Below are positions 19,053 through 26,626 of a stretch of 64,000 nt of DNA, one piece after another. The notes under the pieces were generated by a model. That model was given only the letters and a program-made list of their open reading frames with translations. It made no database searches and was not told the DNA's origin. Within the stretch, counting starts at the first letter, position 1. Each line of letters begins with the position of its first letter. This DNA comes from Vibrio pomeroyi (GTDB lineage: Bacteria > Pseudomonadota > Gammaproteobacteria > Enterobacterales > Vibrionaceae), in assembly GCF_024347595.1 (NCBI RefSeq), contig NZ_AP025506.1, forward strand, positions 744,001-808,000. Reading direction: 5' to 3'. A program made the position numbers and the translations under genes.

Positions 19053-19602
19053 TGAAGACTTAGATGCTTTGATATCGGAAGATTTCTTCAATACTTTGGA
19101 TTCGGTTGAAGACAATGTAACGACTGAAAATGATTCCCGACCTTCCTGGGTTAATAACGAGAATGAACACACAACTTATAAGGCTTGGGCTTCGATTTTG
19201 AGCCTAAAATCGGAAAAAGAGCAAGCAGTTAAGACATTTGGCAGAGTGGCGGATAAAAAAACACCTAAACGCTTGTACCAGATACAGAAAGCCGAAGTAG
19301 CGAATATGGTTGGTATTAGTTCACAAAGCATATTCAGGACATCAAAGTTTAGTAAGCATGTATTGGAGTTTTTCGATAATGTGAATGCTGAATTGTTGGC
19401 TCTTCATGAAAAAGAACAAAAGAAGCAAAGGTCACGAAGCAGAAAGAAAGGTGTACGTATAAAAAAGAAAGGTGAGCTTGTTGATGACGTACAACTGCTG
19501 CGAAAGAAGGTACAAGAACTTGAAGCTGTTAATGTGAAGGAAACATTGGATCAGCTCCTCAAGGAAATGCCTCTCGATCTAAGGCGGAAGCTTAATATGT
19601 AG
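19045..19602 (+). CDS. srap: Srap-like recombination auxiliary protein
   Basis: 185-residue basic protein, last gene of the recombinase operon, starting within the end of intB. A helix-turn-helix-like segment, EVANMVGISSQSIFRTSKFSKHV (about 85-107), is followed by a Lys/Arg-rich stretch (EKEQKKQRSRSRKKGVRIKKK) and a probable coiled coil (LLRKKVQELEAVNVKETLDQLLKEM). Size and place match the SE-associated recombination auxiliary protein (srap), and it is loosely like TnpC of Tn554-type elements. It probably binds island ends and steers excision or integration. No enzymatic motif is seen. Confidence 0.65.
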   Translation: MHSEDLDALISEDFFNTLDSVEDNVTTENDSRPSWVNNENEHTTYKAWASILSLKSEKEQAVKTFGRVADKKTPKRLYQIQKAEVANMVGISSQSIFRTSKFSKHVLEFFDNVNAELLALHEKEQKKQRSRSRKKGVRIKKKGELVDDVQLLRKKVQELEAVNVKETLDQLLKEMPLDLRRKLNM

Positions 19603-19653
19603 CAAGAGGTAACTAATCGGCCAAACCATTGGACAGCTCAGTTCAATTATCTT

Positions 19654-19707
19654 TTAGTTCATTAACCACACTTTACTATGAACTAATAGAGTATTGCCAT
19701 GAACTAA
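19654..19707. repeat. Three 9-bp repeats ATGAACTAA downstream of srap
   Basis: TTAGTTCAT (19654-19662) is the complement of ATGAACTAA, which occurs twice more in direct orientation at 19678-19686 and 19699-19707. They lie in the gene-free stretch 19603-19871 and could be binding sites for an island regulator. I see no terminator with a clear T-run in this stretch. Confidence 0.5.
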
Positions 19708-19871
19708 TGGAACACTTTTATTATTTAACTATATGTTTTTAATCAGTGGTTTATTGATATATTAGATTAGCTATTCTCTAGAAAGATTAGCTAAAGACAT
19801 GTTCAAAGACGAGGCTGCTTCATGTAAAAAGTACTTATGTTCTGCGAATTGAAGGCTTTCAGGAGGTAGTG

Positions 19872-20009
19872 ATGCTAGAACTGTTTTTAAGTAGTTTGGA
19901 AAGGGTAGCTAAGATTCAGCCTCAGTTAACAATCCTTATTCTCATATTAGCCTTATTAGGTAGTGACTTACTTGCTTTCATCAATAACTTTATGGCGGTG
20001 ACGAAATGA
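19872..20009 (+). CDS. Small (45-residue) single-span membrane protein
   Basis: Small gene with the strongest ribosome site in the island: AGGAGGT at 19861-19867, 4-5 nt before an ATG at 19872. The product starts MLELFLSSLERVAKIQPQ and then has a hydrophobic helix (TILILILALLGSDLLAFI) ending in NNFMAVTK. Its stop overlaps the ATG of the following winged-helix gene (ATGA at 20006-20009), a clear sign of translational coupling. I do not recognise the family. It could be a membrane anchor or sensor for the downstream protein, a toxin-like peptide, or chiefly a leader that controls translation. Confidence 0.65.
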   Translation: MLELFLSSLERVAKIQPQLTILILILALLGSDLLAFINNFMAVTK

Positions 20010-20770
20010 CTTTAATGCTCTGGTCTAAAATGCCCTCCGATTGGATTTCTAAGGGAGTCCTGAGAGAATCCTTTAGCGGAGGGAAGGGCGTTAGTGATGA
20101 TATAGCCGCTTTGAAGCTGTTCATTGTCTTATGCCTTCTGGCGAAGCAAGTTAACCGTTCTAGTGGTATGTCGGTACATGATGTCTTGGAAGTTAAAGCA
20201 ACATATGATCAACTTACAGAGATGTGTTCACTTAGCCGTTCATTAGTGTCCAGAGGGCTAAAGAAGTTGCATGCTACGGGATTATTATCCTCCTCTGGCG
20301 TTCGAACAAAAACTTATACCTTTACTCAAGGAATCTATAGAGGTTGGTGTAAGCTTCCTAAACGGGCACTTGTCAAAAATGAAGAAGAAATCTCAGCAAT
20401 GAAGGCTTTTCTAAATAGGTATTCACACGAGCGTGATGCGTTGAAATGCTTTTTGTACATACTTGCTAGCCGAAGTAATAGTAAAACCTACGTCGATCTT
20501 AGTCGAGGGAGGATAGCGCAAAAGACAGGGGTCAGTCTGGATGCTATTGATGGAGCTATCGGTTTTTTGCAAAGTACTAGCTTAATATCAAAGGTTGAAG
20601 ATAAAGGCTTCTTAGCAAATTCTATTCGTCGTGATTTGTCAGAAAGGCTGCATAGGTACTGGGTGATTGGTAGCAGCAGTTTAAACTACAAGACCTATTC
20701 AGTTGAAAGTGAAGACTCTGTTCTTGTAAGGGAACCAACGTTGTACTTTATACAGAGTAATAAAAACTAG
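20006..20770 (+). CDS. Double winged-helix DNA-binding protein, function unknown
   Basis: 254 residues, no named family that I recognise with confidence. Two winged-helix-like segments are visible: ATYDQLTEMCSLSRSLVSRGLKKLHATGLL (about 70-100) and DLSRGRIAQKTGVSLDAIDGAIGFLQSTSLI (about 168-198). This tandem layout occurs in plasmid-type replication initiators and in regulators of mobile elements. It is translationally coupled to the 45-residue membrane peptide upstream. The 163-bp region downstream has an inverted repeat that could be its operator in front of the nuclease-helicase pair. Role as regulator or replication protein of the excised circle is inference. Confidence 0.6.
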   Translation: MTLMLWSKMPSDWISKGVLRESFSGGKGVSDDIAALKLFIVLCLLAKQVNRSSGMSVHDVLEVKATYDQLTEMCSLSRSLVSRGLKKLHATGLLSSSGVRTKTYTFTQGIYRGWCKLPKRALVKNEEEISAMKAFLNRYSHERDALKCFLYILASRSNSKTYVDLSRGRIAQKTGVSLDAIDGAIGFLQSTSLISKVEDKGFLANSIRRDLSERLHRYWVIGSSSLNYKTYSVESEDSVLVREPTLYFIQSNKN

Positions 20771-20881
20771 AGTGATTTGTTAGATTAGGTACTTTTAAGG
20801 AAAGTCTGCTACTTGTTCTAGGGTTCGCTTTAGTATCTGATTTTATGAAAAACAATGCACAACAATAACAGTACTTGTACT

Positions 20882-20921
20882 CTCCAAGTGATAAACTTTC
20901 CCTTCGATTAGTCACTTGGAG
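20882..20921. promoter_or_regulatory. Operator-like inverted repeat before the CoiA-like gene
   Basis: Perfect 10-bp arms CTCCAAGTGA (20882-20891) and TCACTTGGAG (20912-20921), 20 bp apart, with no T-run, so not a terminator. The right arm includes the only GGAG-like ribosome site before the ATG at 20934; binding or RNA pairing there could block translation. Confidence 0.55.
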
Positions 20922-20933
20922 TCTAGTCAACCT

Positions 20934-21920
20934 ATGGCTGCTCAATCTAACTCAGTACAGTATGCGTTTGCTTTAGATGAATTTGGGATTCTTACACATA
21001 TTAGCAAAGCCAAGCGTGAGCACTCCTATACTTGTTTAGGGTGTGGAAAGAGGCTTAGCCCTGTGTTGGGTGAGATCAATGCAAAACATTTCCGTCATCT
21101 CGAAGAATGTTGCTCTTTAGAAACATACCTACATAAGACTGCTAAAGAAGTATTTTTTCGTTGGTATAAACAAGCACTAAATTCCAGCTCTCCCATTACA
21201 TTGGAGCTAGAGCGTAACATCTCTTGCCGTGATCCTCGTTTAGAGCTGTTAAAGAGTAAGATTCAGCCATGTTCTCGAACTGTACCTGCACGTTATGATT
21301 TGACGAAATTTTTCGATCAGGTAGATCTAGAAAAGCGTGACCTAGTTAATGGGCTACAACCTGACATCATGTTGAGTGAATCATCGAGTACAACGCGTTG
21401 TTATATAGAAATTTGTGTTACGCATCCCTGTACTCAGGATAAAGTTGATACAGGAATACCGATTATTGAATTTCGCATCCAATCAGTTCAGGACATTGAA
21501 ATGCTATTTGGTAATCGCATTTCAATTGAGGATGAGAGGATAACGGCATTCAACTGGTTTCCTCCACCCCAGGTAGATTCAACGTGTAGTAATACATGCT
21601 CTCTGGGTAAAACCGAGATGTCCACTTGGAGTTTGAGTGACACAGGTAGGCTTAATGAAACGATTATTCCCTTAGCTGGCGTGGATCTAGCAATTAATAC
21701 AGAGATAAACACATGGCCTAGAGAGCTAGAACTTGTTGAGCAGAAAAACAATCTTGAAAACTTTCTTCGCCATGTCGACCCCAAAATGTTACACGATAAC
21801 TGTATTATGTGTTCTCAGGCTAGCTCGTGGGATAATGGGTATCTTATGTGCCACAGTAAAGCTAAATATGTACCATATACTGAAGCTCTCCAGTGCGCTG
21901 CCTATAAGGTAAAAAAATGA
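20934..21920 (+). CDS. CoiA-like nuclease-fold protein with zinc-binding ends
   Basis: 328 residues from the ATG at 20934 (a TTG at 20916 could add six). The N-terminal module, YTCLGCGKRLSPVLGEINAKHFRHLEEC, has the CxxC...HFRH pattern of CoiA-family proteins (about residues 31-58). A restriction-endonuclease-like core follows, with PDIMLSES (about 142) and YIEICVTHPC; the usual ExK reads EIC, so catalysis is uncertain. The C-terminus has a second Cys cluster (NCIMC..., YLMCHS, LQCAAY) that may bind zinc. It overlaps the UvrD-like helicase by 4 bp (ATGA), so the two are likely made together. CoiA acts with DNA during transformation in Gram-positives; here a defence role is more likely from context. 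Confidence 0.65.
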   Translation: MAAQSNSVQYAFALDEFGILTHISKAKREHSYTCLGCGKRLSPVLGEINAKHFRHLEECCSLETYLHKTAKEVFFRWYKQALNSSSPITLELERNISCRDPRLELLKSKIQPCSRTVPARYDLTKFFDQVDLEKRDLVNGLQPDIMLSESSSTTRCYIEICVTHPCTQDKVDTGIPIIEFRIQSVQDIEMLFGNRISIEDERITAFNWFPPPQVDSTCSNTCSLGKTEMSTWSLSDTGRLNETIIPLAGVDLAINTEINTWPRELELVEQKNNLENFLRHVDPKMLHDNCIMCSQASSWDNGYLMCHSKAKYVPYTEALQCAAYKVKK

Positions 21921-23956
21921 CCAAAAGACTTACTTGGGAGCAAAAGAGCATAGTAAATCATGATGCGGGACACGCGTTAGTTAAAGCTGTACCTGGAAGT
22001 GGTAAGACGACTACTCTAGTAAAACGTGTTGAACGCTTGGTTAAATTAGGGGCAGATCCCCGTTCTATACTTATCTTAATGTATAACAAATCAGCGCAGA
22101 TAAGTTTCAAAAACAAGTTACAGCAGGCTTTGAAGTCAAGTTCTGTCCCTGAAGTTCGCACTTTTCATAGCTTAGCGTTGAAGATAATTACTTATGCAGA
22201 GCGTCAACGATTAATCAAGAAAAGAAAACTACTTACTCCTGAGCACCCTCATTACGAGAAAATAGTGAAGCAAGCCTACCGTTGTGGTTTTGAGCATGAG
22301 GCAAGTTATATAGATCCTAATGATATAGAGGAGTTTGAACTATTCATTACTCGATGTCGGGCTGCGGGTTTAACTCCAACTGATGCTGCGACAGATCCAA
22401 TCTTCAGTGAAGTAAAAAGAGAGCTTCTTCTTGCCTATAGTCACTATTGTGATTTGTTGGCGCTGAGTAATTCAAGAACATTTGATGATTGCTTAATTGA
22501 AGCTACTTCTCTGTTGCGTGACATCCCTAATTTATCGGCTCATTTTAAGCACGTCATCGTTGATGAGTATCAAGATGTCAACCTGATACAGCACAATATG
22601 ATTCGTTGTCTGTCTGGGGCAGATGCATCAGTTATGGTTGTCGGGGATATAAACCAATGTATTTATGAATGGCGTGGTGCTCGACCAGACTTTATTGGTG
22701 GTCTGTTTGAAAAGCATTTCGAGAAGAGCAAAGTGTTTCAGCTTTCGTGTACATTTCGGTTTGGACATCAACTTTCGTTAATGGCTAATTCTGTCATTCG
22801 ACGTAATTCGACAAAGTTGACCCGATTGTGCGTCAGTCATCCTAGTGCTCCCAAAACTAAGGCCCAAATATATGTTGATAATTGCTTATCAACGGTATTG
22901 AAAGAGCTATGTCACAGTGATGGTACACAAGCGATCTTATCCCGAACCAAAGCAAGCCTCGCGGAGGCTGAGATTGCTTTACGTCTGTGTGGTTTGCCAT
23001 ACCACTATCAGAGTGGAACTTCATCATTGCACACCCGTACAGAAATCGGGATGCTAGTTGTAGGTATCATGTGGTCTATATACGGCGACCTTCGTTTGCT
23101 AGAGAACCACCCCCACAAACAACCCCTGCTATATGGTTTTTTAAGGGAAGCTGGTTTTCGTTGGCAAAAAGGGCAATTTAAGTCTGCACTGAGTGCGTTG
23201 GTCGTACCGAATTCGGATTTAAATTCTGTTATAAGAACAATATTCGATAGCGACGATCTTCAAAGAGAATATGCGAATAGACTAACTAAAATTAGTCAGA
23301 AGGAAACTGAGGAATCTCTTGCGATAGACATATTATTACGACTAAAAAGAGCGGGCTTTATGGATAGCATTGGGGCGGAAGGTGTTAGTCGTACAAGCTC
23401 AAACGATCGACAAAGAGCAGTTGTAAAAATTGAAGAGTTACTAGAATCGAGCCAAATTAGTGCTCATTCATTTTTAAATCTAATTCTCAATCCAGAAGAA
23501 GCTTCGGTTAATTGTGAACCATTTGTCCTTTCTACGCTGCATGCTTCAAAAGGTCTTGAATGGGATAATGTTATATTAATCGGCTTAAATGATGAGGAGT
23601 ATCCTGGAGGGAAGTCTGAAGGTAATTATCATGTATTACCATCCAACGATGAGTGCATTACAAATGAGGAGGGCGAGGAAGAGCGGCGTCTATTCTATGT
23701 GGGAATGACTAGAACCAAACAGCAGCTAAATATCGTTGTTCCTCAAGATGATGCTCTAAATCGATGGTTGAGCAATGGTTGGGACAGCACCCCAAAAAGA
23801 ACCCCAATTGCGACTCGCTTTGTTTACGAAGCTGGCTATACCGCTTGCCTGATCACAAGTAATGCAATTTACGATAACAAAGCAGAAGTTAAACAATCAG
23901 AGTTTAGTAAGTTTCATCAATGGTACTTGAGAGATCTTCAGCGCTTAAAGGTTTGA
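21917..23956 (+). CDS. UvrD/Rep-type superfamily 1 DNA helicase
   Basis: 679-residue SF1A helicase. Motif Q/I is LTWEQKSIVNHD...AVPGSGKTTT with Walker A GSGKT at 27-31. Motif II is VIVDEYQDVN (about 213-222), motif III is VVGDINQCIYEWRGA, motif IV-like is AILSRTKASLAEAE, motif V is LSTLHASKGLEWDNVILIG (about 537-555), and motif VI is RRLFYVGMTRTKQQLNIVV (about 589-607). No nuclease domain is fused to it; the CoiA-like product, translationally coupled upstream, is the probable nuclease partner. It ends 5 bp before the end of the convergent DndB-like gene. Distinct from housekeeping UvrD and Rep by context and shorter, AT-rich sequence. Confidence 0.85.
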   Translation: MTKRLTWEQKSIVNHDAGHALVKAVPGSGKTTTLVKRVERLVKLGADPRSILILMYNKSAQISFKNKLQQALKSSSVPEVRTFHSLALKIITYAERQRLIKKRKLLTPEHPHYEKIVKQAYRCGFEHEASYIDPNDIEEFELFITRCRAAGLTPTDAATDPIFSEVKRELLLAYSHYCDLLALSNSRTFDDCLIEATSLLRDIPNLSAHFKHVIVDEYQDVNLIQHNMIRCLSGADASVMVVGDINQCIYEWRGARPDFIGGLFEKHFEKSKVFQLSCTFRFGHQLSLMANSVIRRNSTKLTRLCVSHPSAPKTKAQIYVDNCLSTVLKELCHSDGTQAILSRTKASLAEAEIALRLCGLPYHYQSGTSSLHTRTEIGMLVVGIMWSIYGDLRLLENHPHKQPLLYGFLREAGFRWQKGQFKSALSALVVPNSDLNSVIRTIFDSDDLQREYANRLTKISQKETEESLAIDILLRLKRAGFMDSIGAEGVSRTSSNDRQRAVVKIEELLESSQISAHSFLNLILNPEEASVNCEPFVLSTLHASKGLEWDNVILIGLNDEEYPGGKSEGNYHVLPSNDECITNEEGEEERRLFYVGMTRTKQQLNIVVPQDDALNRWLSNGWDSTPKRTPIATRFVYEAGYTACLITSNAIYDNKAEVKQSEFSKFHQWYLRDLQRLKV

Positions 23957-23961
23957 TTTAT

Positions 23962-25140
23962 CTATTCCAATTTTCGGCAGTTTCCTCGTAAAACATCGAT
24001 AAAATATTCAGAAATTTTGTCTCTAAAAGTGCGCCCTCCTCCAGTGGCATTTATCCAGAAACGGCCACTAGAATCCTTTTTGAAAGCTGCACAGTTACCC
24101 CAATGAGAGGCACTCTTATCATAGTCCAATTGACCTAACACTTGCCCTGCGGAAAATAGTTCTGATTCAGTAAGATCAGCATTGTTTGATAAGTAATGCG
24201 CGACGATACCTAAAGCTTGCCAGACTTGCATGGAACGATGAAATCCATTCTTATTTTGCTTAAATTTGCTTTCTAGACATGAAATCCACCCTGCAACCAA
24301 TGGAAGAACGGTTTCTAAAGCGTCATTGATGACTTGTTTTGTTATTGGAGCTTTGTTCGGTAGGTGCGTGGGTAACTGCTTTTCAATCCTAGCTCCTCTA
24401 CCGCTTAGGGTAGCGAGTAGGATGTGAATGAGTGTACTTTTTGTTGTTACGTAGCTATCGGACTTCGTAATTTTGTTGAGTTCAGAAGCGCCACCAATTG
24501 CGTCCAATTTAAGGGCTTCAGCAAGCCTATCTGCACCGAGAGTTAGTGGTGACTCTTGAGCGTGTGTTGTGATGTATTGTGAGTAGACTTTTGAGTCTAT
24601 AGCATTAAGGTCAAAAAAGAGCTTTGATACGATTGCTTCATCTATCTTTTCTTCAGTACCGAAGTAAATGCTAAGGCGAACATCAATTGATTCTAAATGT
24701 TGTTTTTGCTGAGTGGAAAGCCCACTAAGCTCAGATCGTTTGCCTGTAAATGGGTCGATTAGGTCGAGCTGCTCACTTAGAGCACTTATCAATAAGAAGC
24801 CATCTAAGACGACTGCTTTATTTTTGTTATATTGCAGTGTTCCCAGTTTGTCATTCGCATGATTACTGCGACTGCTCCCATATACATATAGCGCAACCTC
24901 AGGCATGGAGAGTGGAATACTCCTTTCTACACTATCTAGGAGGTGCTCTTTGAGTTTGAGAAGTCTTTCTTTATTAACAGAACGCTCATAACTAGTTGCA
25001 AATCGATCTAGTAATAGGTGATCTTGAGGAAGGGAATCCATTAACTCTTTTATGCTTATATAGCATTGGAGCACTGATAAACCACCAAGTAATTTATCAC
25101 TATAAATCCCAGTGCGTATCAATTCTGCTGTGCTTCTCAT
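23962..25140 (-). CDS. DndB-like protein with degenerate DGxxR motif
   Basis: 392 residues. Recognised as DndB/DGQHR-type mainly by pattern: a central VVLDGFLLISALSEQL (about 109-124) in the place of the DGQHR motif, and a C-terminal block LDYDKSASHWGNC...INATGGGRTFRDKI (about 339-375) shared with the divergent gene at 25263. The motif lacks the Arg, so this paralogue may have lost the activity tied to DGQHR. DndB itself is a repressor/regulator of DNA phosphorothioation, but no dndCDE genes are present. It is divergent from its paralogue across a 122-bp region that holds a terminator-like hairpin in its own leader. Function unknown. Confidence 0.6.
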   Translation of the reverse strand: MRSTAELIRTGIYSDKLLGGLSVLQCYISIKELMDSLPQDHLLLDRFATSYERSVNKERLLKLKEHLLDSVERSIPLSMPEVALYVYGSSRSNHANDKLGTLQYNKNKAVVLDGFLLISALSEQLDLIDPFTGKRSELSGLSTQQKQHLESIDVRLSIYFGTEEKIDEAIVSKLFFDLNAIDSKVYSQYITTHAQESPLTLGADRLAEALKLDAIGGASELNKITKSDSYVTTKSTLIHILLATLSGRGARIEKQLPTHLPNKAPITKQVINDALETVLPLVAGWISCLESKFKQNKNGFHRSMQVWQALGIVAHYLSNNADLTESELFSAGQVLGQLDYDKSASHWGNCAAFKKDSSGRFWINATGGGRTFRDKISEYFIDVLRGNCRKLE

Positions 25141-25190
25141 TTATTCTTTTTCTAACACGTTGATTTCTCTAAATGATAAATAAAAACATA

Positions 25191-25224
25191 AAAAAAAACT
25201 TGATCGGGGCGTCGCCCCGATCAA
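25191..25224 (-). terminator. Terminator-like hairpin (possible attenuator) in the leader of the minus-strand DndB-like gene
   Basis: Perfect arms TTGATCGGGGC (25200-25210) and GCCCCGATCAA (25214-25224) with a 3-nt loop. On the minus strand the stem is followed by a run of T residues, so it can stop leftward transcription about 50 bp before the ATG of the 25140 gene. It could be an attenuator of that gene or an insulator against antisense read-through. Confidence 0.75.
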
Positions 25225-25262
25225 TCATGCGGGCGATTTGAACATTTAGTTAGGTAGTTTTT

Positions 25263-26507
25263 ATGAGTAAACTCATCAATGAAAAGCAGCGCTTTGGTGT
25301 AACGACAAAGCAGATTTTTGGCTGTATCACTCACTCCTCATTTAACGGTGTCCACACGATGTCAACGGTTATGACGGTGGCTGATTTATTACGAGCTTGT
25401 TCATTTGATTTAATTCCCCCTCATCTGAAAAGCCTTTATAAAGAGATTCAACGTGTTGCAAGTCCGAGTCGAAGACAAGGTTTTGAAGACTATTGTTTTA
25501 AACATTTAACTTCGTCGACTGATATTAGTGGGGTGATTCCACCAGTTTTGATCGGCTGCATGTCAGAAGTAGAAGTTGAATTAAGTGATGATCCAAGAAT
25601 GAATGATGCCTTGGTTATACACCCAGATAAGAACTTCGTAGTTGATGGTGTAAATCGGCTTTCAACAATCGCGACGGTTCTTGGGGGGTATGATCAGTCA
25701 CTGCTTAAAAAGGTTAAAGAATCTGATTCGAGGTTGAAACGTAGAGTAGAGCTATCTAGTTTAATGCATGATCTTAGCGTGCAAGTACTCTTTATCTTTC
25801 GAACTGATAGGGCACTATCTGAGACAGACTTTGCTCAAATCTTTGCTGATGTAAATGGACAAGCCACTCCCATGAGTACCAACAAGCTTATGAAATTAGC
25901 AAGAGCTGATGCTGTAGTTTCGTTAGCCCGTGAAATTGGTGCTCTCCCTATTGTAGAGTCACATGGAGGTATGAGCTTGGACTCAAGTACCGTGACTGCG
26001 AAAAGCGACTTCATCCTAACTTTGAATACTTTAACTCGCTTCATTCTCGGTGCATTAGGAGGAGAACGTATGCAAAGTAGGGTTCGCGGCGTAAGAGAAA
26101 TGAATGATGGAGCGATTCTATCAGGTAAACATCTTGAACCAATTAAGAGCGATCTGGTTTTGTTTTTTGAAACATGGATTGATGGTCAAGGCGATCATTA
26201 TTCTCAAGACAGGACTGGTTTTCAGCTAGTCGCAACCTTAATTCAAGGTTTAGGTTTGGTATTTAATAACCTTTGGGTTACATACCAGAGTCTTGCGCCT
26301 GTAGAGCGCACGAATCATATCTATCAAGCAGCTAAGAAGCTTGGGAGTCTTGACTATTCACGGCAAGCCTCTCACTGGGCAGACTGTAGCTGCGTGAGTC
26401 TGAGTGAAAGTGGTAATTATGTAGTTAATAGCGGAGGGTCGACTAGCCGAATAGCTTTTGCTAAACACCTATCAAACAAGACAGGAATTCGATATCGAGG
26501 CAAGTAA
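25263..26507 (+). CDS. DndB-like protein with DGxxR motif
   Basis: 414 residues, paralogue of the divergent gene ending at 25140. The DGQHR-like motif is FVVDGVNRLSTIATVLGG (about 124-141), keeping Asp-Gly and Arg. The C-terminal block LDYSRQASHWADC...VVNSGGSTSRIAFAKHL (about 363-403) lines up with its partner. Middle segment ALSETDFAQIFADVNGQATPMSTNKLM matches the DndB-type region where 'F.DlN..a' is common. The ATG at 25263 has no clear ribosome site, and a later Met (MSTVMTVADLL, about residue 33) is a possible alternative start. With the CoiA-like and UvrD-like pair it may form a four-gene system. Actual substrate unknown. Confidence 0.6.
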   Translation: MSKLINEKQRFGVTTKQIFGCITHSSFNGVHTMSTVMTVADLLRACSFDLIPPHLKSLYKEIQRVASPSRRQGFEDYCFKHLTSSTDISGVIPPVLIGCMSEVEVELSDDPRMNDALVIHPDKNFVVDGVNRLSTIATVLGGYDQSLLKKVKESDSRLKRRVELSSLMHDLSVQVLFIFRTDRALSETDFAQIFADVNGQATPMSTNKLMKLARADAVVSLAREIGALPIVESHGGMSLDSSTVTAKSDFILTLNTLTRFILGALGGERMQSRVRGVREMNDGAILSGKHLEPIKSDLVLFFETWIDGQGDHYSQDRTGFQLVATLIQGLGLVFNNLWVTYQSLAPVERTNHIYQAAKKLGSLDYSRQASHWADCSCVSLSESGNYVVNSGGSTSRIAFAKHLSNKTGIRYRGK

Positions 26508-26550
26508 CCTAAATTTATTTGGTAATTCTAGTGTGATGTGCTCATATTAA

Positions 26551-26604
26551 AAACTCTTTATTCACTAGATCACCATTTGGGATGAAGTGAATAAAGATTT
26601 TCTT
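26551..26604. terminator. Bidirectional terminator between convergent genes
   Basis: Perfect 12-bp arms TCTTTATTCACT (26555-26566) and AGTGAATAAAGA (26586-26597), loop 19 nt, A-rich on the left and T-rich on the right. It sits between the DndB-like gene and the convergent STAND-like NTPase gene. Confidence 0.75.
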
Positions 26605-26626
26605 TCAAGGATGCTATATACTACAA

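Noticed and set aside
12720..19602. Tn554-like TnpABC transposon or RIT (three active recombinases)
   Set aside because: There are four genes, the second has a degenerate active site, and sizes (417, 764, 925, 185) fit the SE set better; a distant relationship remains possible.
20934..21920. Competence role (true CoiA)
   Set aside because: It sits on a mobile element, overlaps a helicase gene and has an extra C-terminal Cys cluster; natural transformation in Vibrio does not use CoiA as far as I know.
23962..26507. DNA phosphorothioation (Dnd) locus
   Set aside because: Only DndB-like proteins are present; no cysteine desulfurase or dndC, dndD, dndE, dndFGH homologues can be seen.
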